Translations under genes and position numbers: made by a program | The notes under the pieces: generated by a model | The model's input: the letters and a program-made list of their open reading frames with translations, nothing else | Told to the model about the DNA's origin: nothing | Database searches by the model: none | Shown here: positions 10,281 through 21,003 of the stretch, piece by piece | How the letters are laid out: each line of letters starts with the position of its first letter | Position numbering within the stretch: the first letter of the stretch is position 1 | Assembly: GCA_963678675.1 (NCBI GenBank) | Contig: OY783201.1 | Location: 16,857,769 to 16,921,768, forward strand | Length of the DNA stretch: 64,000 nt | Direction of reading: 5' to 3' | Source of the DNA: Xiphydria camelus | Taxonomy: Eukaryota; Arthropoda; Insecta; Hymenoptera; Xiphydriidae

Positions 10281-10846
10281 GATATTTCAAATTAGGCGGT
10301 CAAAAAGGGTGTTTGGCTCGGTGGCGCCGAAGTTTATTTCCTCGACCACCAGCCAACCTAATACTTCAACATTTTTTTTTGACTTGTTCGCAATGAAATA
10401 TCCGTCTGGCATTTTAGAGAGGGGCTTAGAATTAAATAATCTATTTATGTAAAAAAAAAGCCAGACTTTATACTATGACTTCAAAAATCCATTTTTCTAA
10501 TTACAAATTGAGGCGTCTGGCGAGCTGTTAGGCATAATAAAATGATCTAGCAATTTCCGTTTCAGTATATTCAGGTTATGACAATGATTTTCAATATGTT
10601 TTCTTGTTTTATAAAACCACTTCAAAAAATATGAATTTTCGACCCCCCTAAAAATGCTCATTACACAATGCCGTAAGGCATGCAGGGTGCCAGACATAGC
10701 GATATGAAAAGAAAATAAGTTCACCTTACGATTCATAATAGAATTTTTCTTTATAAAATCACTACCACAAAATCGTCGCTGGCTCTTAGACTAATAGCAA
10801 CTAACCGGAAATTATAGTTAAACCTGAATTGGGAACTGGGCCTAAG

Positions 10847-11144
10847 AATACTAAAGGCGAGTAGCATTCTGCCAATCACGAAGTACCTCTTTTTTAAACC
10901 CTTTATCAATATATTCAAGTGAGCATTCTCATACCAACAGATGTAATCACTATGAGCATTTGTGATGCCCATCAATCCAATGTTTAATATCTATCAATAC
11001 GTATTGAACATTAAACAATGAAATCTTCTGAATAAAACTACTATTTCATGCATAGCACGCTACGGCAGTGGATGCTACTGTAAAAAATTGAAGCCCCTAT
11101 AGCGTGTATCTACTACCGCAGCGTTCTGCGCATGAAATAGGGTC
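10847..11144. other. No gene recognised; short inverted repeat
   Basis: CTATTTCATGC near 11041 and GCATGAAATAG near 11130 form a small inverted pair with CACGCTACGGCAGT-like sequence inside. Otherwise nothing. Confidence 0.5.
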
Positions 11145-11148
11145 TTAA

Positions 11149-11749
11149 CCCGCCATCATACGCGCTATGAGGTAATCCCTCACAATATTTCTTTTCGGGC
11201 AATAAGACGGTTAACGCTAAAATGTCAACCTCGAACATCTAGGAATGCCTTTAACATCATTTTTGGGACGGGATAACAAAGTTGCGCCGCATTAAAAATA
11301 ACAAGCTAAAGTCGTTGTATACTGCATCTACGATGAGTTGTAGATGGCCGCTTACCATTATATTGTATTCCCTAATTATTAAAAGTATTTTTATGTATCG
11401 GACTCCATTATCAAAAATGTAGCATTTTTATGCATGATTATAGTACTTATAAATGTTATTGGTAAAAGAATGTACACACGGGGACACGAAATCTGTCGCT
11501 GGTGACTTTTTTAACATGTTATTTTTAAACGTACTAACCAATGAACAATTAATTCTCATGCCCTCATTAACTACGGTGGCGTCTACTTTCGTTAATAAAA
11601 GCATGAGGATTATTAATCATTGGTTAGTACGTTTAAAAATAACATTTAAAAAAGTCACCAGCAACAGATTTCGTGTCCCCGGGTGTATGTTAGCACGACG
11701 CTCCCATGCATATAACTACGTTAAAATAAAGGGCGCGTGTGATGGCGGG
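11149..11749. mobile_element. piggyBac-type MITE, TTAA flanked
   Basis: TTAA at 11145-11148 is followed by CCCGCCATCATACGCGC. The mirror image GCGCGTGTGATGGCGGG is followed by TTAA at 11750-11753. A 17-base inverted end starting CCC and a TTAA target duplication are hallmarks of the piggyBac superfamily. The ends differ from those of the piggyBac at 30160, so this is another family. It carries hairpin S1 and no transposase. Confidence 0.75.
11471..11690. repeat. Foldback S, copy 1
   Basis: GGGGACACGAAATCTGTCGC is mirrored near 11660-11688, and the arms of about 100 bases share ACGTACTAACCAATGA. A related foldback at 52892-53399 shares the same inner sequence. Open frames crossing the hairpin are not considered genes. 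Confidence 0.7.
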
Positions 11750-11753
11750 TTAA

Positions 11754-12147
11754 AGTCAATAAATATGATTTTTATCCTCGTATCCATGGTAATACGAAGA
11801 TATCGAGTAATCTCACTAATATCTCTGAGTTTTTCATTTATTTTTACTGCTATTTCGTGATGGTTATGTACAATCTGTTCTACAAATTATTTTGGTTTCA
11901 AATAACAACTCATTGATTATCAGAACAAATAGAATTTATAAGAACTTCGAATCCTCCACATGCCGGCATGCATAAAAGGTTAGTAAAATATATACAAGGA
12001 TAAAATGTGATAGTATGGAAAATTATTACAAGAACTGAACTTAGCAATGTCAAAAAATGACCATTCGGTGTGTTTTCTTTCTAATATACCAGAAAATTAA
12101 CGGGCGCGGAAAACCGAGGACAGAACATTTCCGTTCGGAGATCTAGT
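11754..12147 (+). other. Upstream region of the Q-rich gene
   Basis: AT-rich sequence with no repeats noticed. TTTTCTTTCTAATATACCAG ending at 12092 looks like a 3' splice site, so the gene may have a spliced 5' untranslated exon. No TATA box or initiator can be assigned with confidence. Confidence 0.35.
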
Positions 12148-15100
12148 ATGATGAATCTGTGTTCCAAGGCAATGAATATTACTGAATGTCGCCGTGAAGC
12201 AACAAATATTCAATCCAGATCAAGGCTAGTTGATCGACAACTTAATGACGGGATATTCATACCCAAAATACGGTGTAGCGATACATACAATGCAAAGATA
12301 ATGAAGTTAATGAATTTCCTTCCTAGGAAAAAAAGTTTTCCTACGGAAACAATCAAGGAATCGAACGATGCGTGTTCAGTATCAGTAGCGGGATCTACAG
12401 TAGATGTTTGTACACTGCCACTTCCAAGCCTTACACGAAAACAGAATATCGGACACAATGATACGACCGAACTAGATAGAGGGGAAATACCTACTGAGCA
12501 ATACAAGATGCAGAATGCTGCATTTTATCAGCAACATATTTTGAAAGATGGCCAGCAATCCAGCAAAGTTGATCATAGTGAGGTTACATCATCAATGCAG
12601 AACAAGATTGGGGAAGAGCAACCAATGCACATACCGTATGTTCCTAATATACTTCACGGGAGGAAAATGAGTGATTATACTTTACGAAGAATGCCGGCTA
12701 CTTTACGTGAAAATACCGCATCCACTGCTGCACTAATTTTAAACAATAATCCCTATCCACCAAAAGGACAGTCACCCATTATATCTTCAATTACACATCA
12801 ACCTGTGTCGATATCTTCTATTCCTATACAGCAATCGCAAGAGCAACAAAAGTTAGATCAACAGAACCAACAAAATAAGCTGATTTCGCCGCTACAAAAT
12901 ACTACGCCGGAAAGAGATGAAAGAGAAGCGTTACCGCAATTTCGGCAGTTTTCACACGAGAAGCAGGAGCCACCTTTGCAATTGAACAAGATGCAACAGC
13001 AGCATATAACATTACATGAGAGAGAGAAGGTGCCGACTGCTTACCACGATATATTGTCTGAAGATAACTTTATCGGAATTGGAAAGTACAATGCTACAAT
13101 ACCGGATCAGCAAAATCCTCAGCAAATCGATAAGCAACAACAGCAGAATAGTGCACATCAGCAGCAGATGCAACAACGATTATTGACTTCATTTCGGCCT
13201 TACGTTCAGCAAATGCCGACTCAGTATAATCATTATGCTCACTCTCATATGCAAGAACAACAAACGCCAGCGAAAGTGCATGATTCCATTAGTTCGGGAA
13301 TGACGTCGCCTCAGGATATCATAATAAATGAAAAAAAGTCATCACAGAATGTGAATCCTTTACAGCATCAGATTCTCGACCATAACCATAATTTTAGGTA
13401 TCCCATAAAACCACGAAATAGTTGGTTACTGAATAACCAAGTCGATCTGATACAGTCGAGCAAGAATAACTATAATCAAGTTGCTGAAATGACGGAATAT
13501 GAGCAACCGAAACCAAACAAAGTACAGCCTTCAATGATGATTCAACAGAAAACCATGAAATATATACCTTCGCAGTTACAGCACCAATCATATCAATCTT
13601 GTCAAGGTATTAATCACCTAGATCCAGACACCAGTCAGCAACCACTAGTTCAAACATCGATGAAATCTTTTGATCAACAACCAGTTCAACCGATTTTGGA
13701 AAAGCGACAAATTTCTAAACATCAGAGTCAAGTGGTACAAGAACAGCAACCAGTACAGCAACAGAATTTACGACAACAACTGCAACCACCACCTAGAAAG
13801 AATAAAGATCTTGAATTCACTCCAGAAATGTTGCATGACCAAGAACGTTTGCTAATAAATATGAAACAACAAGGAGTACCCGAGAATCTGATGCATCGAC
13901 AGTTTAATATGCTACTCAATGAACAAAGGAAACAACTTCTCTGTATAGAATATCAGAAGCACTTACAATTCGTCAATGAGAAGGATAGCGTTAACTTACG
14001 AAAATCGAAGATATCTAAAATCGAAAATGAGCAGAAGCCAGAGTGGATGGTACACCTCACTCCTCCGCGAATATCATATCTGGAGTTAGAGAGGGTAACG
14101 TGTAATAATAATTTGACAAAAATACACGAGGGGCAGCAACAAATTAAATTCAGTCAAATCCGGGGGAACGATACGTCACAAGTACCAAGTATCCAGCAAG
14201 AAACTAATGCAGTAACCCAGAAAGTAGAATCTCCTTCGATGAGGAAGAATAATCAATTCCAACAGAGTGCTTATCAACCGTGGTTGCATCAAACTACCAA
14301 TTGCCAGCAGAATCATCTATCGCATCCTAATACTTTCACGTCTTCTCATCCTTGCATTCAAATGCAGCCATACCCAACTGAAATTCCAATTCACAGACAT
14401 GAACAAAATAAAAAGAAATCTCCCCTACTACCGGAAAATGTTATGCATACAAAATTGGCGGCATCAAAACAAGAATACCCATATTCTCAATATTTTCAAT
14501 ACATTGGGAACCGTCAACAAGACGAACAACAGCAGTATCATCAGCAGCATCAGCATTCGCAACAACAGCATTTACCTAATAAAGTTTGGCATTTTTCTCA
14601 GACGCTAGACAGACCAAAGAATAATATGACTAATCGAGACGAAATATCACACCCAGAAAAAGAAACTTTCGAGCGGTGCGATCAGATGAGACAAAGTGAC
14701 GAGTCTTACAGCCTATTCAAGTTGAGAGAGTTCAAAGAAATCATCAGACCACAAAAACGAAACAATGGCTTGCAAGATCTGAATATGATACGTGAGGCAC
14801 TTGAAGAGTTGGATCAATCTGAGAATCGACGTGGTTTTGAGTATCTTGCTAATCTTAAAAGAAAGGAAGTTCCAATTAAATTAAACGGTGCCCAAGACTC
14901 GAATGAAGTGACGAACCTATCAATACAGCAGTCGTCTGCAGAGGTTTGCCAACATTCACCACCGAAAAGAGTATCATTTAATGGTTTAGAGAATTGCAGA
15001 AATTCCAATAACCCAGCGCTCAGCAGTACCACAGCTTCAAGGAAGTTTACGCATGATACCTCCGAATGTAATGAACAGGAGCGGAATGATTCACTACAAA

Positions 15101-15753
15101 ATTGTTATAGTTTGATAGCTGAAAGAGAGAATGGAAGTACTGCGCCCCTTTTGCTCCATAACCAGCAACCGTATCTCATAGCTAGCACTTATCAACCCAT
15201 TCATAATCAAACTATTTCCCAAAATCCAATGGCCGCCACTCAAATGTATCAGGCACAATCACATGCCGTCCACCCGACTCACTTGCAACAGGCTCAGCCA
15301 TTACCAACCGTTGGATATACAACTTTAGACAATCCAAGAAATCCAATAAAAATTCGCAATCTAACTACAATGCCATTTAGCTTTCAAGACAAGCAGCCGC
15401 AATCTTTTCAGAAGTCTCAACAGTTTTATTACAACCGACAGCGTATCACAAATAATAGTTGCAGAGAGGGAGGTTGCTTTCCAGTCATAGGAAAACCAGA
15501 AGAACAAGCGACTGTAAATACGAATCAGCCTAATATTGATTCTGCGTTGAAATCGACGGGAGCTACATCACAAATAATGCAAAACAAGAACAGGTCAACG
15601 CAATACTTGCAAATTCAACCCTTGTCTAATGGAAGTGAGTTCTGTGATCAGTCTAATATTCGTCAGCCGATAATAATTGGCGGGTTTACGTATTTCGCTG
15701 GGAGACCAAATTATATTTCTAATGCTTCGCTGGTAATGCAAGACACACAATAG
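12148..15753 (+). CDS. Glutamine-rich protein of 1201 residues, unrecognised
   Basis: One uninterrupted frame from ATG 12148 (MMNLCSKAM) to TAG 15751-15753. It has many Gln runs (QQEQQ-, QQHQH- and PQQ-type tracts), clustered around residues 220-420, 500-550 and 780-810, plus Asn, Ser, His and Pro. A helical stretch at about residues 555-610 (FTPEMLHDQERLLINMKQQG, then MLLNEQRKQL) and another near 860-900 (LFKLREFKEIIR, EALEELDQSE) stand out as more ordered. There is no signal peptide, membrane segment or transposon motif. Low-complexity Gln-rich proteins of this size are often nuclear regulators, but that is inference only. Two AATAAA signals follow 31 and 43 bases after the stop. A frame of this length without introns amid broken elements suggests selection, or a fairly young retrocopy. 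Confidence 0.75.
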   Translation: MMNLCSKAMNITECRREATNIQSRSRLVDRQLNDGIFIPKIRCSDTYNAKIMKLMNFLPRKKSFPTETIKESNDACSVSVAGSTVDVCTLPLPSLTRKQNIGHNDTTELDRGEIPTEQYKMQNAAFYQQHILKDGQQSSKVDHSEVTSSMQNKIGEEQPMHIPYVPNILHGRKMSDYTLRRMPATLRENTASTAALILNNNPYPPKGQSPIISSITHQPVSISSIPIQQSQEQQKLDQQNQQNKLISPLQNTTPERDEREALPQFRQFSHEKQEPPLQLNKMQQQHITLHEREKVPTAYHDILSEDNFIGIGKYNATIPDQQNPQQIDKQQQQNSAHQQQMQQRLLTSFRPYVQQMPTQYNHYAHSHMQEQQTPAKVHDSISSGMTSPQDIIINEKKSSQNVNPLQHQILDHNHNFRYPIKPRNSWLLNNQVDLIQSSKNNYNQVAEMTEYEQPKPNKVQPSMMIQQKTMKYIPSQLQHQSYQSCQGINHLDPDTSQQPLVQTSMKSFDQQPVQPILEKRQISKHQSQVVQEQQPVQQQNLRQQLQPPPRKNKDLEFTPEMLHDQERLLINMKQQGVPENLMHRQFNMLLNEQRKQLLCIEYQKHLQFVNEKDSVNLRKSKISKIENEQKPEWMVHLTPPRISYLELERVTCNNNLTKIHEGQQQIKFSQIRGNDTSQVPSIQQETNAVTQKVESPSMRKNNQFQQSAYQPWLHQTTNCQQNHLSHPNTFTSSHPCIQMQPYPTEIPIHRHEQNKKKSPLLPENVMHTKLAASKQEYPYSQYFQYIGNRQQDEQQQYHQQHQHSQQQHLPNKVWHFSQTLDRPKNNMTNRDEISHPEKETFERCDQMRQSDESYSLFKLREFKEIIRPQKRNNGLQDLNMIREALEELDQSENRRGFEYLANLKRKEVPIKLNGAQDSNEVTNLSIQQSSAEVCQHSPPKRVSFNGLENCRNSNNPALSSTTASRKFTHDTSECNEQERNDSLQNCYSLIAERENGSTAPLLLHNQQPYLIASTYQPIHNQTISQNPMAATQMYQAQSHAVHPTHLQQAQPLPTVGYTTLDNPRNPIKIRNLTTMPFSFQDKQPQSFQKSQQFYYNRQRITNNSCREGGCFPVIGKPEEQATVNTNQPNIDSALKSTGATSQIMQNKNRSTQYLQIQPLSNGSEFCDQSNIRQPIIIGGFTYFAGRPNYISNASLVMQDTQ

Positions 15754-15783
15754 ACTTTAAAAGCCAACTTACGTCTATGTTTT

Positions 15784-15801
15784 AATAAAATCTTTAATAA
15801 A
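15784..15801 (+). terminator. Two poly(A) signals
   Basis: AATAAA occurs at 15784-15789 and 15796-15801, just downstream of the stop codon of the Q-rich gene. Confidence 0.6.
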
Positions 15802-16172
15802 GAATTTTTTTTAATCGGAAAATTAAGTACTGTTAAGTTAATTCAAAGATTTTAAATAGTTGTTTGTGGCATTTTTGATAGATTTGACTTAATATTATTT
15901 TATTATCCCTTTCATATAAATATTTTTGGTTTTATATTACTTAGAGTAAAGTAGTAATAGCGAATGCAAAACCATTGAAAAAATCAGACATATTTGTATA
16001 AAATAACAAACAAAAATAAATTGATGGAGACATAGAATATTATACACATACATTTACCTACTATTATAAGTATACGGGAAGCTCGTAGTATATGTACTTA
16101 TGGTAACTCCGTGTAATGTAGGAGCAATGCTACGCATGGACTTGAAAATATTAGGCTTGCCCTCGTTATATA
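15802..16172. other. AT-rich, nothing recognised
   Basis: No coding frame and no repeat partner found in the window. Confidence 0.5.
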
Positions 16173-16323
16173 CACTAAGCCCGGGAAAATATTTTAAATC
16201 TAAATTAATCTATTTTCATCTGGTTAGATCTAATTATATCTAACTACATCTACATTTTGGAACAGATTGTTCTAACAGATGTAAACAGAACTTGTTAGAT
16301 CTAAATAGAGCTCAAAAGATCTG
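16173..16323. repeat. Outer flank of pogo-like copy 1 with AGATCTAA motifs (left)
   Basis: Begins CACTAAGCCCGGGAAAATAT after TATA and holds repeated TTAGATCTAA and related words. The mirror image, with more changes, lies at 22348-22500 and ends AAATATTTGTTCTTAGGAG before TATA. The two flanks are either the outermost ends of the transposon or a separate small element into which it inserted. The CACTA start and the repeated subterminal word recall CACTA-type elements. Confidence 0.5.
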
Positions 16324-17080
16324 ACAAGGGAAGTTAGGGAACCCGAAAATTTAGAAAATTCCGCCATTCCATGTGCAAGTAGAGTAGTTCAAGTGTAATA
16401 CAAAAATACATTTCATTGGTGCGGTATTACGGTTTTAAGGGGTGAAATCATCCCTTGAAAAAATGCAAATTTTTCTTCTTCACGGAATAACTCCCGAACG
16501 GTGAAAGATAAGGGGAAAAAGTACAAATAAAAGTTTTATGGTTTTTCTTGATCTATAAAACTGGTGTGAAAAAATTCTGGAAAAAATTTTTTTTAAGTTA
16601 CCCCTACCACCGACCCATAAAAATGGGTTTTTGGATTTCTTAAGTTTATGTATAAATACCTCTCACAATATGTCCACTTTTTACACATCCCCAGTTTATT
16701 AGGTATCCTTTTCTTTAATTTAGAAAACCTCGAACTTTATGGCCGTTTTGACGTAAACAGTGAAACGGTCTTATGAAACGATATCTACATTTTTATTTAT
16801 ATACATTTAATAGAGTTTTTAATTATTTTAGCAAAACACGTACTTACAATAACATGAAAAATGAAACTTATTGAAATGTGAATCAATGATATGTATTTTT
16901 CAAACAACACAAATAAGATATCGTATGAACCTCAATGATAACGTTGAATGACGCAGGATCTATGTCAACATTGACGCCGATAACGTTTTAGCAAACATCC
17001 CGGTTTGCGTATTGCAAACATGTTTGGCTCGTGACTATTATCGTTACATGTTGATAAGGTATCCCTCTTCCGTTCGTAAA
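16324..17080. repeat. Left terminal inverted repeat, pogo-like copy 1
   Basis: Mirrors 21630-22347. Matching landmarks are AGTTAGGGAACCCGAAAAT, AAGTTTTATGG, GGTTTTTGGATTT, TGACGCAGGATCTATGT and GGCTCGTGACTATTATC. An extra block with a GCAAACAT pair near 16990-17020 is present only on this side. Confidence 0.85.
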
Positions 17081-17650
17081 AAATATTATGTAAACATGTT
17101 CTTTTTATTAGTATAATATAAATATGGCTGAAAGATGTAGCTTATTTCCAGTTACATTTACGACTGCAATTAGTTACCATTCTATTAGAAACAGTTATTA
17201 ATCATTGCTCCAAAGGCTTTTCATTATAAAATGAAGCCGATTAACGTTTCAAATGTAATAAACATGTTAACGACTACGTTTCAAATTACGGAGTTGGCAC
17301 AGACCCCTATAACATCAGATGAAATTGAAGTTCATAATCAAATTCGTGACATTATAATCACTTTTAGAAACGTAGATCTCGTACCATTAATTGAATACGA
17401 TTACGTATTGGATTTTGCTAATCCATCTGAATCCCATGGAGCACAGGTTGTAGAGTACCCTACAGTTTCAGCAGAAGAAGAAGATAATTTTGAACCTGCA
17501 GAATGCATTGTTGATGACGAAGGTGGAAAAGTCGACTTAAGTTATAAGAAAAAAGCTGTTCAATTTTTGAAAAAACGGGAAAAAAGCCCGACGGCCACTC
17601 CCTAGCGTGCAGACAAAATTTCGCAAAGTTAAATCTTTGCCACAGCTATA

Positions 17651-18528
17651 CAGAATGTTCCCCTCTATACACGCCAGCGTAGCGGGTTGCATGTCGGTTG
17701 GCGCCTCCGATCCGCTGCGGTTTCCTGTAATTCGGTGGTAATACCGACAGCCCAGACACGAACCAAATAGCCATTTCAGTCCGAAAAACATCGGTTATCT
17801 CAATAGTGGTGAATGTGACAGACGCTCTGACAGATAGTTTGATAATCGTTTGGATTTTTTTCGAATAGGGTAAGTGCACCAGTGAATGAACACCTAAGCA
17901 GATGACAAAATCCAGTGAATGAACGAAACTTTACATTTGAAAAGCATTGAAGTGTTCATTCACTGGTGCCGTTCATTCACTGGTGCTTCTGCCTAATGAA
18001 GATAGTAAACGGAAGCAGTGCTATTTTTCTCTAGTTGCTTGTGCATAAAGAGCAGGAAAGGAGACATCAGAATCTCAGAAGAAGTGCCATCAGATAAGTT
18101 ACTTCCTAACTGACCGTTTTAACCTCACTTTGATTGCATATCAAACCAAAAAATAGAATGACCACAAAGATGTTTGTCCTTCATACGCAATCAAAGTGAG
18201 GTTAAAACGGTCAGTTAGGAAATAACTTTCTGATGACACTTCTTCTGAGATACTGATGTCCCCTTTCCTGCTTTTTATACACAAGCAACCAGAGAAAAAT
18301 AGCACTGCTTCCGTTTACTATCTTGATTATTCGAAAAAAATCCAAACGATTATCAAACTATCTGTCAGAGCGTCTGTCACATTCACCACTATTAAGATGA
18401 CCGATGTTTTTCGGACTGAAACATCTATTTGGTTCGTCTACCACCGAATTACAGGAAATCGCAGCGGATCGGAGGCGGCAACCGATATGCAACCCGCTAC
18501 GCTGGCGTGTATAGAGGGGAACATTCTG
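17651..18528. mobile_element. Foldback G (878 bp) in the transposase, TA duplication
   Basis: Ends CAGAATGTTCCCCTCTATAC and its mirror are each next to TA (17649-17650 and 18529-18530). The arms reach inward to GCAATCAAAGTGAGGTTAAA and its mirror. The transposase reading frame resumes on the far side. A partial relative lies at 45231-45520. Confidence 0.85.
17868..17994. mobile_element. 127-bp MITE Y inside foldback G, TA duplication
   Basis: Ends GGGTAAGTGCACCAGTGAAT and a mirrored CTGGTGCTTCTGCC, both flanked by TA. The opposite arm of G reads ATCAAGATAG directly joined to TTCGAATA, so the uninterrupted site is known. Confidence 0.8.
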
Positions 18529-19346
18529 TATAGATTGGAATGAAGGGTATAAAAAGGTGGAATAAATGCAGATAAAATTGCATTCATTGCGGAATACGTA
18601 CTGCAAAGATTTGAAGAAGCTTGTGACAGAAGATCTATTATTCACGATATGGATTTAAGATTATGGGCTTTGAGGGCGAAGGACTTGGTGGACCTTTCCG
18701 AATTCAAGGCAAGTAAATGGTGGATTTGGAAATTTAAAAGAGTGCACAGAATCGTGTCTCGTAAAATAACAACATTCAGAGCGCAATCTACGTTCCCAGA
18801 TATTGACAACCTACAAAATATTGCAAAGACGTTCGTATCGAACGTAAAACTAAATATACCAACTATTGGATTTGAAGAAATATATAACACAGGCGAGAGT
18901 GGCTTCAACCTCGAAGTACATTCAGGGCGAACATTGGCAAAATTAGGAGTAAAAACGGTAGAAGCAACGGTCCAATCAGTATCATCTACGACACACAGCT
19001 ATACTATAATGCCTATCATTTCGGAAAGTGGACGTCTTGTTTCACCACTGTACATAGTTTAGAAGGAGTCCCCGGGTCGAATATTTTGACCTGGTAAGCC
19101 CTGCTAAGAATGAACGTTTGCAGGTCTAAAAGGAATGAACCAGGTCTTAGGGAAATGTAAAAAGTAAACCTTGCTTGTCCTTTCATAGCCTAGTTACGGT
19201 GAATATCAGATGCAAACAGGTCTAACACGGACTTTTCACAGTAGACCTGGGAAAGCCGTTATTATCCTATCGCAGGTACTAACCAGGTCTAAGAAGGCCT
19301 TCTGAATTTTGTTTCCCCCACCCTTTTCCCCTTCCTCCCACGCATA

Positions 19347-19488
19347 CCGCATGTCCCATAAGAAACGCAACAAGCGACATTTACCTTCTGCAGTATTTGC
19401 CGACGGTGCATGAGTCGGTACATGTGCACCGTCGGTAAATACTGCCGAAGGTAAATGTCGCTTATTGCGCTTCTTATGAGACATACGG
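19347..19488. mobile_element. Foldback C, copy 1
   Basis: CCGCATGTCCCATAAGAAAC is mirrored by CTTATGAGACATACGG, with TA on both sides. The arms contain GCGACATTTACCTTC and the loop is CATGAGTCGGTACATG. The second copy is at 29927-30065. The ends match the CCGTATGTCC family. Confidence 0.8.
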
Positions 19489-19546
19489 TAAATAAATATG
19501 CAGTTATTTAATTTGTATTAAATACACTTAGTGTCATGAACGTCAC

Positions 19547-19798
19547 GTGTCGAAAAATCGTGTTCAAAAATTGACTGTGGCAAACGAAAATTACGTCCGC
19601 CATTTCGACCCGGAATCGGCCTATAGACTCGACAGTAAGGCTATGCCGACTCCTGCCTTAGACGCCCTATGGTCCTCTTATATCGAAATTGACCGGCGTT
19701 TTACTACCGAGAGAGAGAGCCGACAGCCGGGGGCCAGGAGCCGCGAGCCGAGGGCCGAGAGGATCGGCGCTATCTGGCGTCAGGCCGCCAAAGCATGA
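19547..19798 (+). other. Unrecognised 83-codon frame in element H
   Basis: The frame has an atypical composition, with ESAYRLDSKAMPTPALDALW in the middle and a GC-rich, Arg-rich tail (RSREPRAERIGAIWRQ), in otherwise AT-rich DNA. It has no ATG start in frame. It may be the last piece of a captured or lost gene. I do not recognise it. Confidence 0.2.
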
Positions 19799-19931
19799 CG
19801 GGTCGCCACATATCAAACTTTAATTAAACACAAACTATCACAAAATATTTAAGCTAGATAACTGATCATTTTCTTTTTTACAAATACCTATTGTTAAGGT
19901 TTAAAGAGTAGATAAATACCAAAAGTATTTA

Positions 19932-20007
19932 AAAATCTGACACAGGCAAGTTCCTTATTAATTAATTATAATTAATTAATAGGGAACTTGCCTGTGTCAG
20001 ATTTTTT
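19932..20007. repeat. Perfect 76-bp hairpin
   Basis: AAAATCTGACACAGGCAAGT is mirrored exactly by ACTTGCCTGTGTCAGATTTT around TTAATTAATTATAATTAATTAA. Confidence 0.85.
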
Positions 20008-20925
20008 GAAAACCACTAAATGTATTAAATAACTTAATTTATGAAAATGATAGTAAATTTTAAATCAGATTTTTATTATATTCTTTTCGTTGAAAGAGAG
20101 AGGGAAATGAGTTGAGAAAATAGGAACAGCATATTCCTCACGCCTTCCCTTTCCCGCTATAATAATTCCTCTTTCAATGAAGAAAATTAAATTTTAATTT
20201 TATTTATCTATATTTTATTCATTCACAAAAATGTGTATATTTTTATTTATTTATTTATTTATTTATCAACATTATAAATAGAGAGAGGAATTAATAAAAT
20301 TGCTAATACATTGCCCCCCCCCTTTCCTTTCAATTCAAGGCTACCTATAAATAATTTTCCGTTCAGAATGTTTAATTGATTATCTATAAATTTTAAATTA
20401 TACGAAAAAGAGCTAAACAGCACGTGTTAGGACATCGACTAGCTTGAAAGAATATATCCGACTTATTAAAGACAGTGAAGGCCATATTTACATATCAGGA
20501 CAACTCAGGGTGTGTGTGTGTGTTTTAGAGGAAAATCCCTTTACAGGTATTCTAAGACTCTACCAGGTCTACCCAGGTCTAAACAGACCTTAAAGCAGGT
20601 CTATTCAGAATGGAACACAGGTCAAAATTTTCGACTCGGTTCTACAGGAACATTTGGCCCAAGGGTGGAAGAATCTCTATTTCGTCCAGCTAACATTTAC
20701 ATTCAAGCTTCAAAATCAGGTAAACGTACGTCTGAACATTTTAAAACTTGGTTCATCCAGGTGTATTTACCGAATAGTGGCCATAAAAGCATGTTACTAC
20801 TCGACCCATGGATGGGACATTGTTCGAGTCAGCTAGAGACGTTGATCCCACAAGACAACGAAGTACAGTTTTCAATGATTCCGAAAAAAACGACTAGCAT
20901 CATTCAACCTCTTTTTAGATGTATA

Positions 20926-21003
20926 TCTGTACCCCAGGATAAAAGTGTATTAAGTCCAATACTTAATATTTGGACTTAATACACTTTTATCCTCGGGTAC
21001 AGA
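20926..21003. mobile_element. 78-bp palindromic MITE X, TA duplication
   Basis: TCTGTACCCCAGGATAAAAG is mirrored by CTTTTATCCTCGGGTACAGA, flanked by TA at 20924-20925 and 21004-21005. Removal gives GATGTATATGGATTC, which codes for DVYGF as in copy 2. Confidence 0.85.

Larger units (their letters stand above)
8834..10846. mobile_element. P-element relic with ~450-bp inverted ends
   Basis: AAGGTCCAGCTCC...CAGGTTTAACTATAA at the left is mirrored by TTATAGTTAAACCTG...GAACTGGGCC at the right. The inverted similarity continues inward for about 500 bases on each side (to GCCACCGAGCCAAACACC near 9540 and its mirror near 10310). Between the arms lies a THAP-domain coding fragment, the DNA-binding domain of P-type transposases. 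The catalytic part is gone. Two unrelated hairpin elements sit inside (9343-9505 and 10131-10280). No 8-bp target duplication could be settled by eye. Confidence 0.6.
19072..20639. mobile_element. Element H with CAGGTCT subterminal arrays
   Basis: Inverted ends CCGGGTCGAATATTTTGACC and, mirrored, CCGAGTCGAAAATTTTGACC differ at two bases. CAGGTCT or AGACCTG recurs about five times at each end. It splits the transposase between KEG/S and TGTFGP codons, which confirms insertion; a 2-3 base target duplication is possible. Inside are foldback C1, a perfect hairpin, an unrecognised open frame and (ATTT)n. No transposase is visible. Confidence 0.7.

Noticed and set aside
11453..11860. A 135-codon open frame
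   Set aside because: It runs through both arms and the loop of hairpin S1; no domain and no start context.
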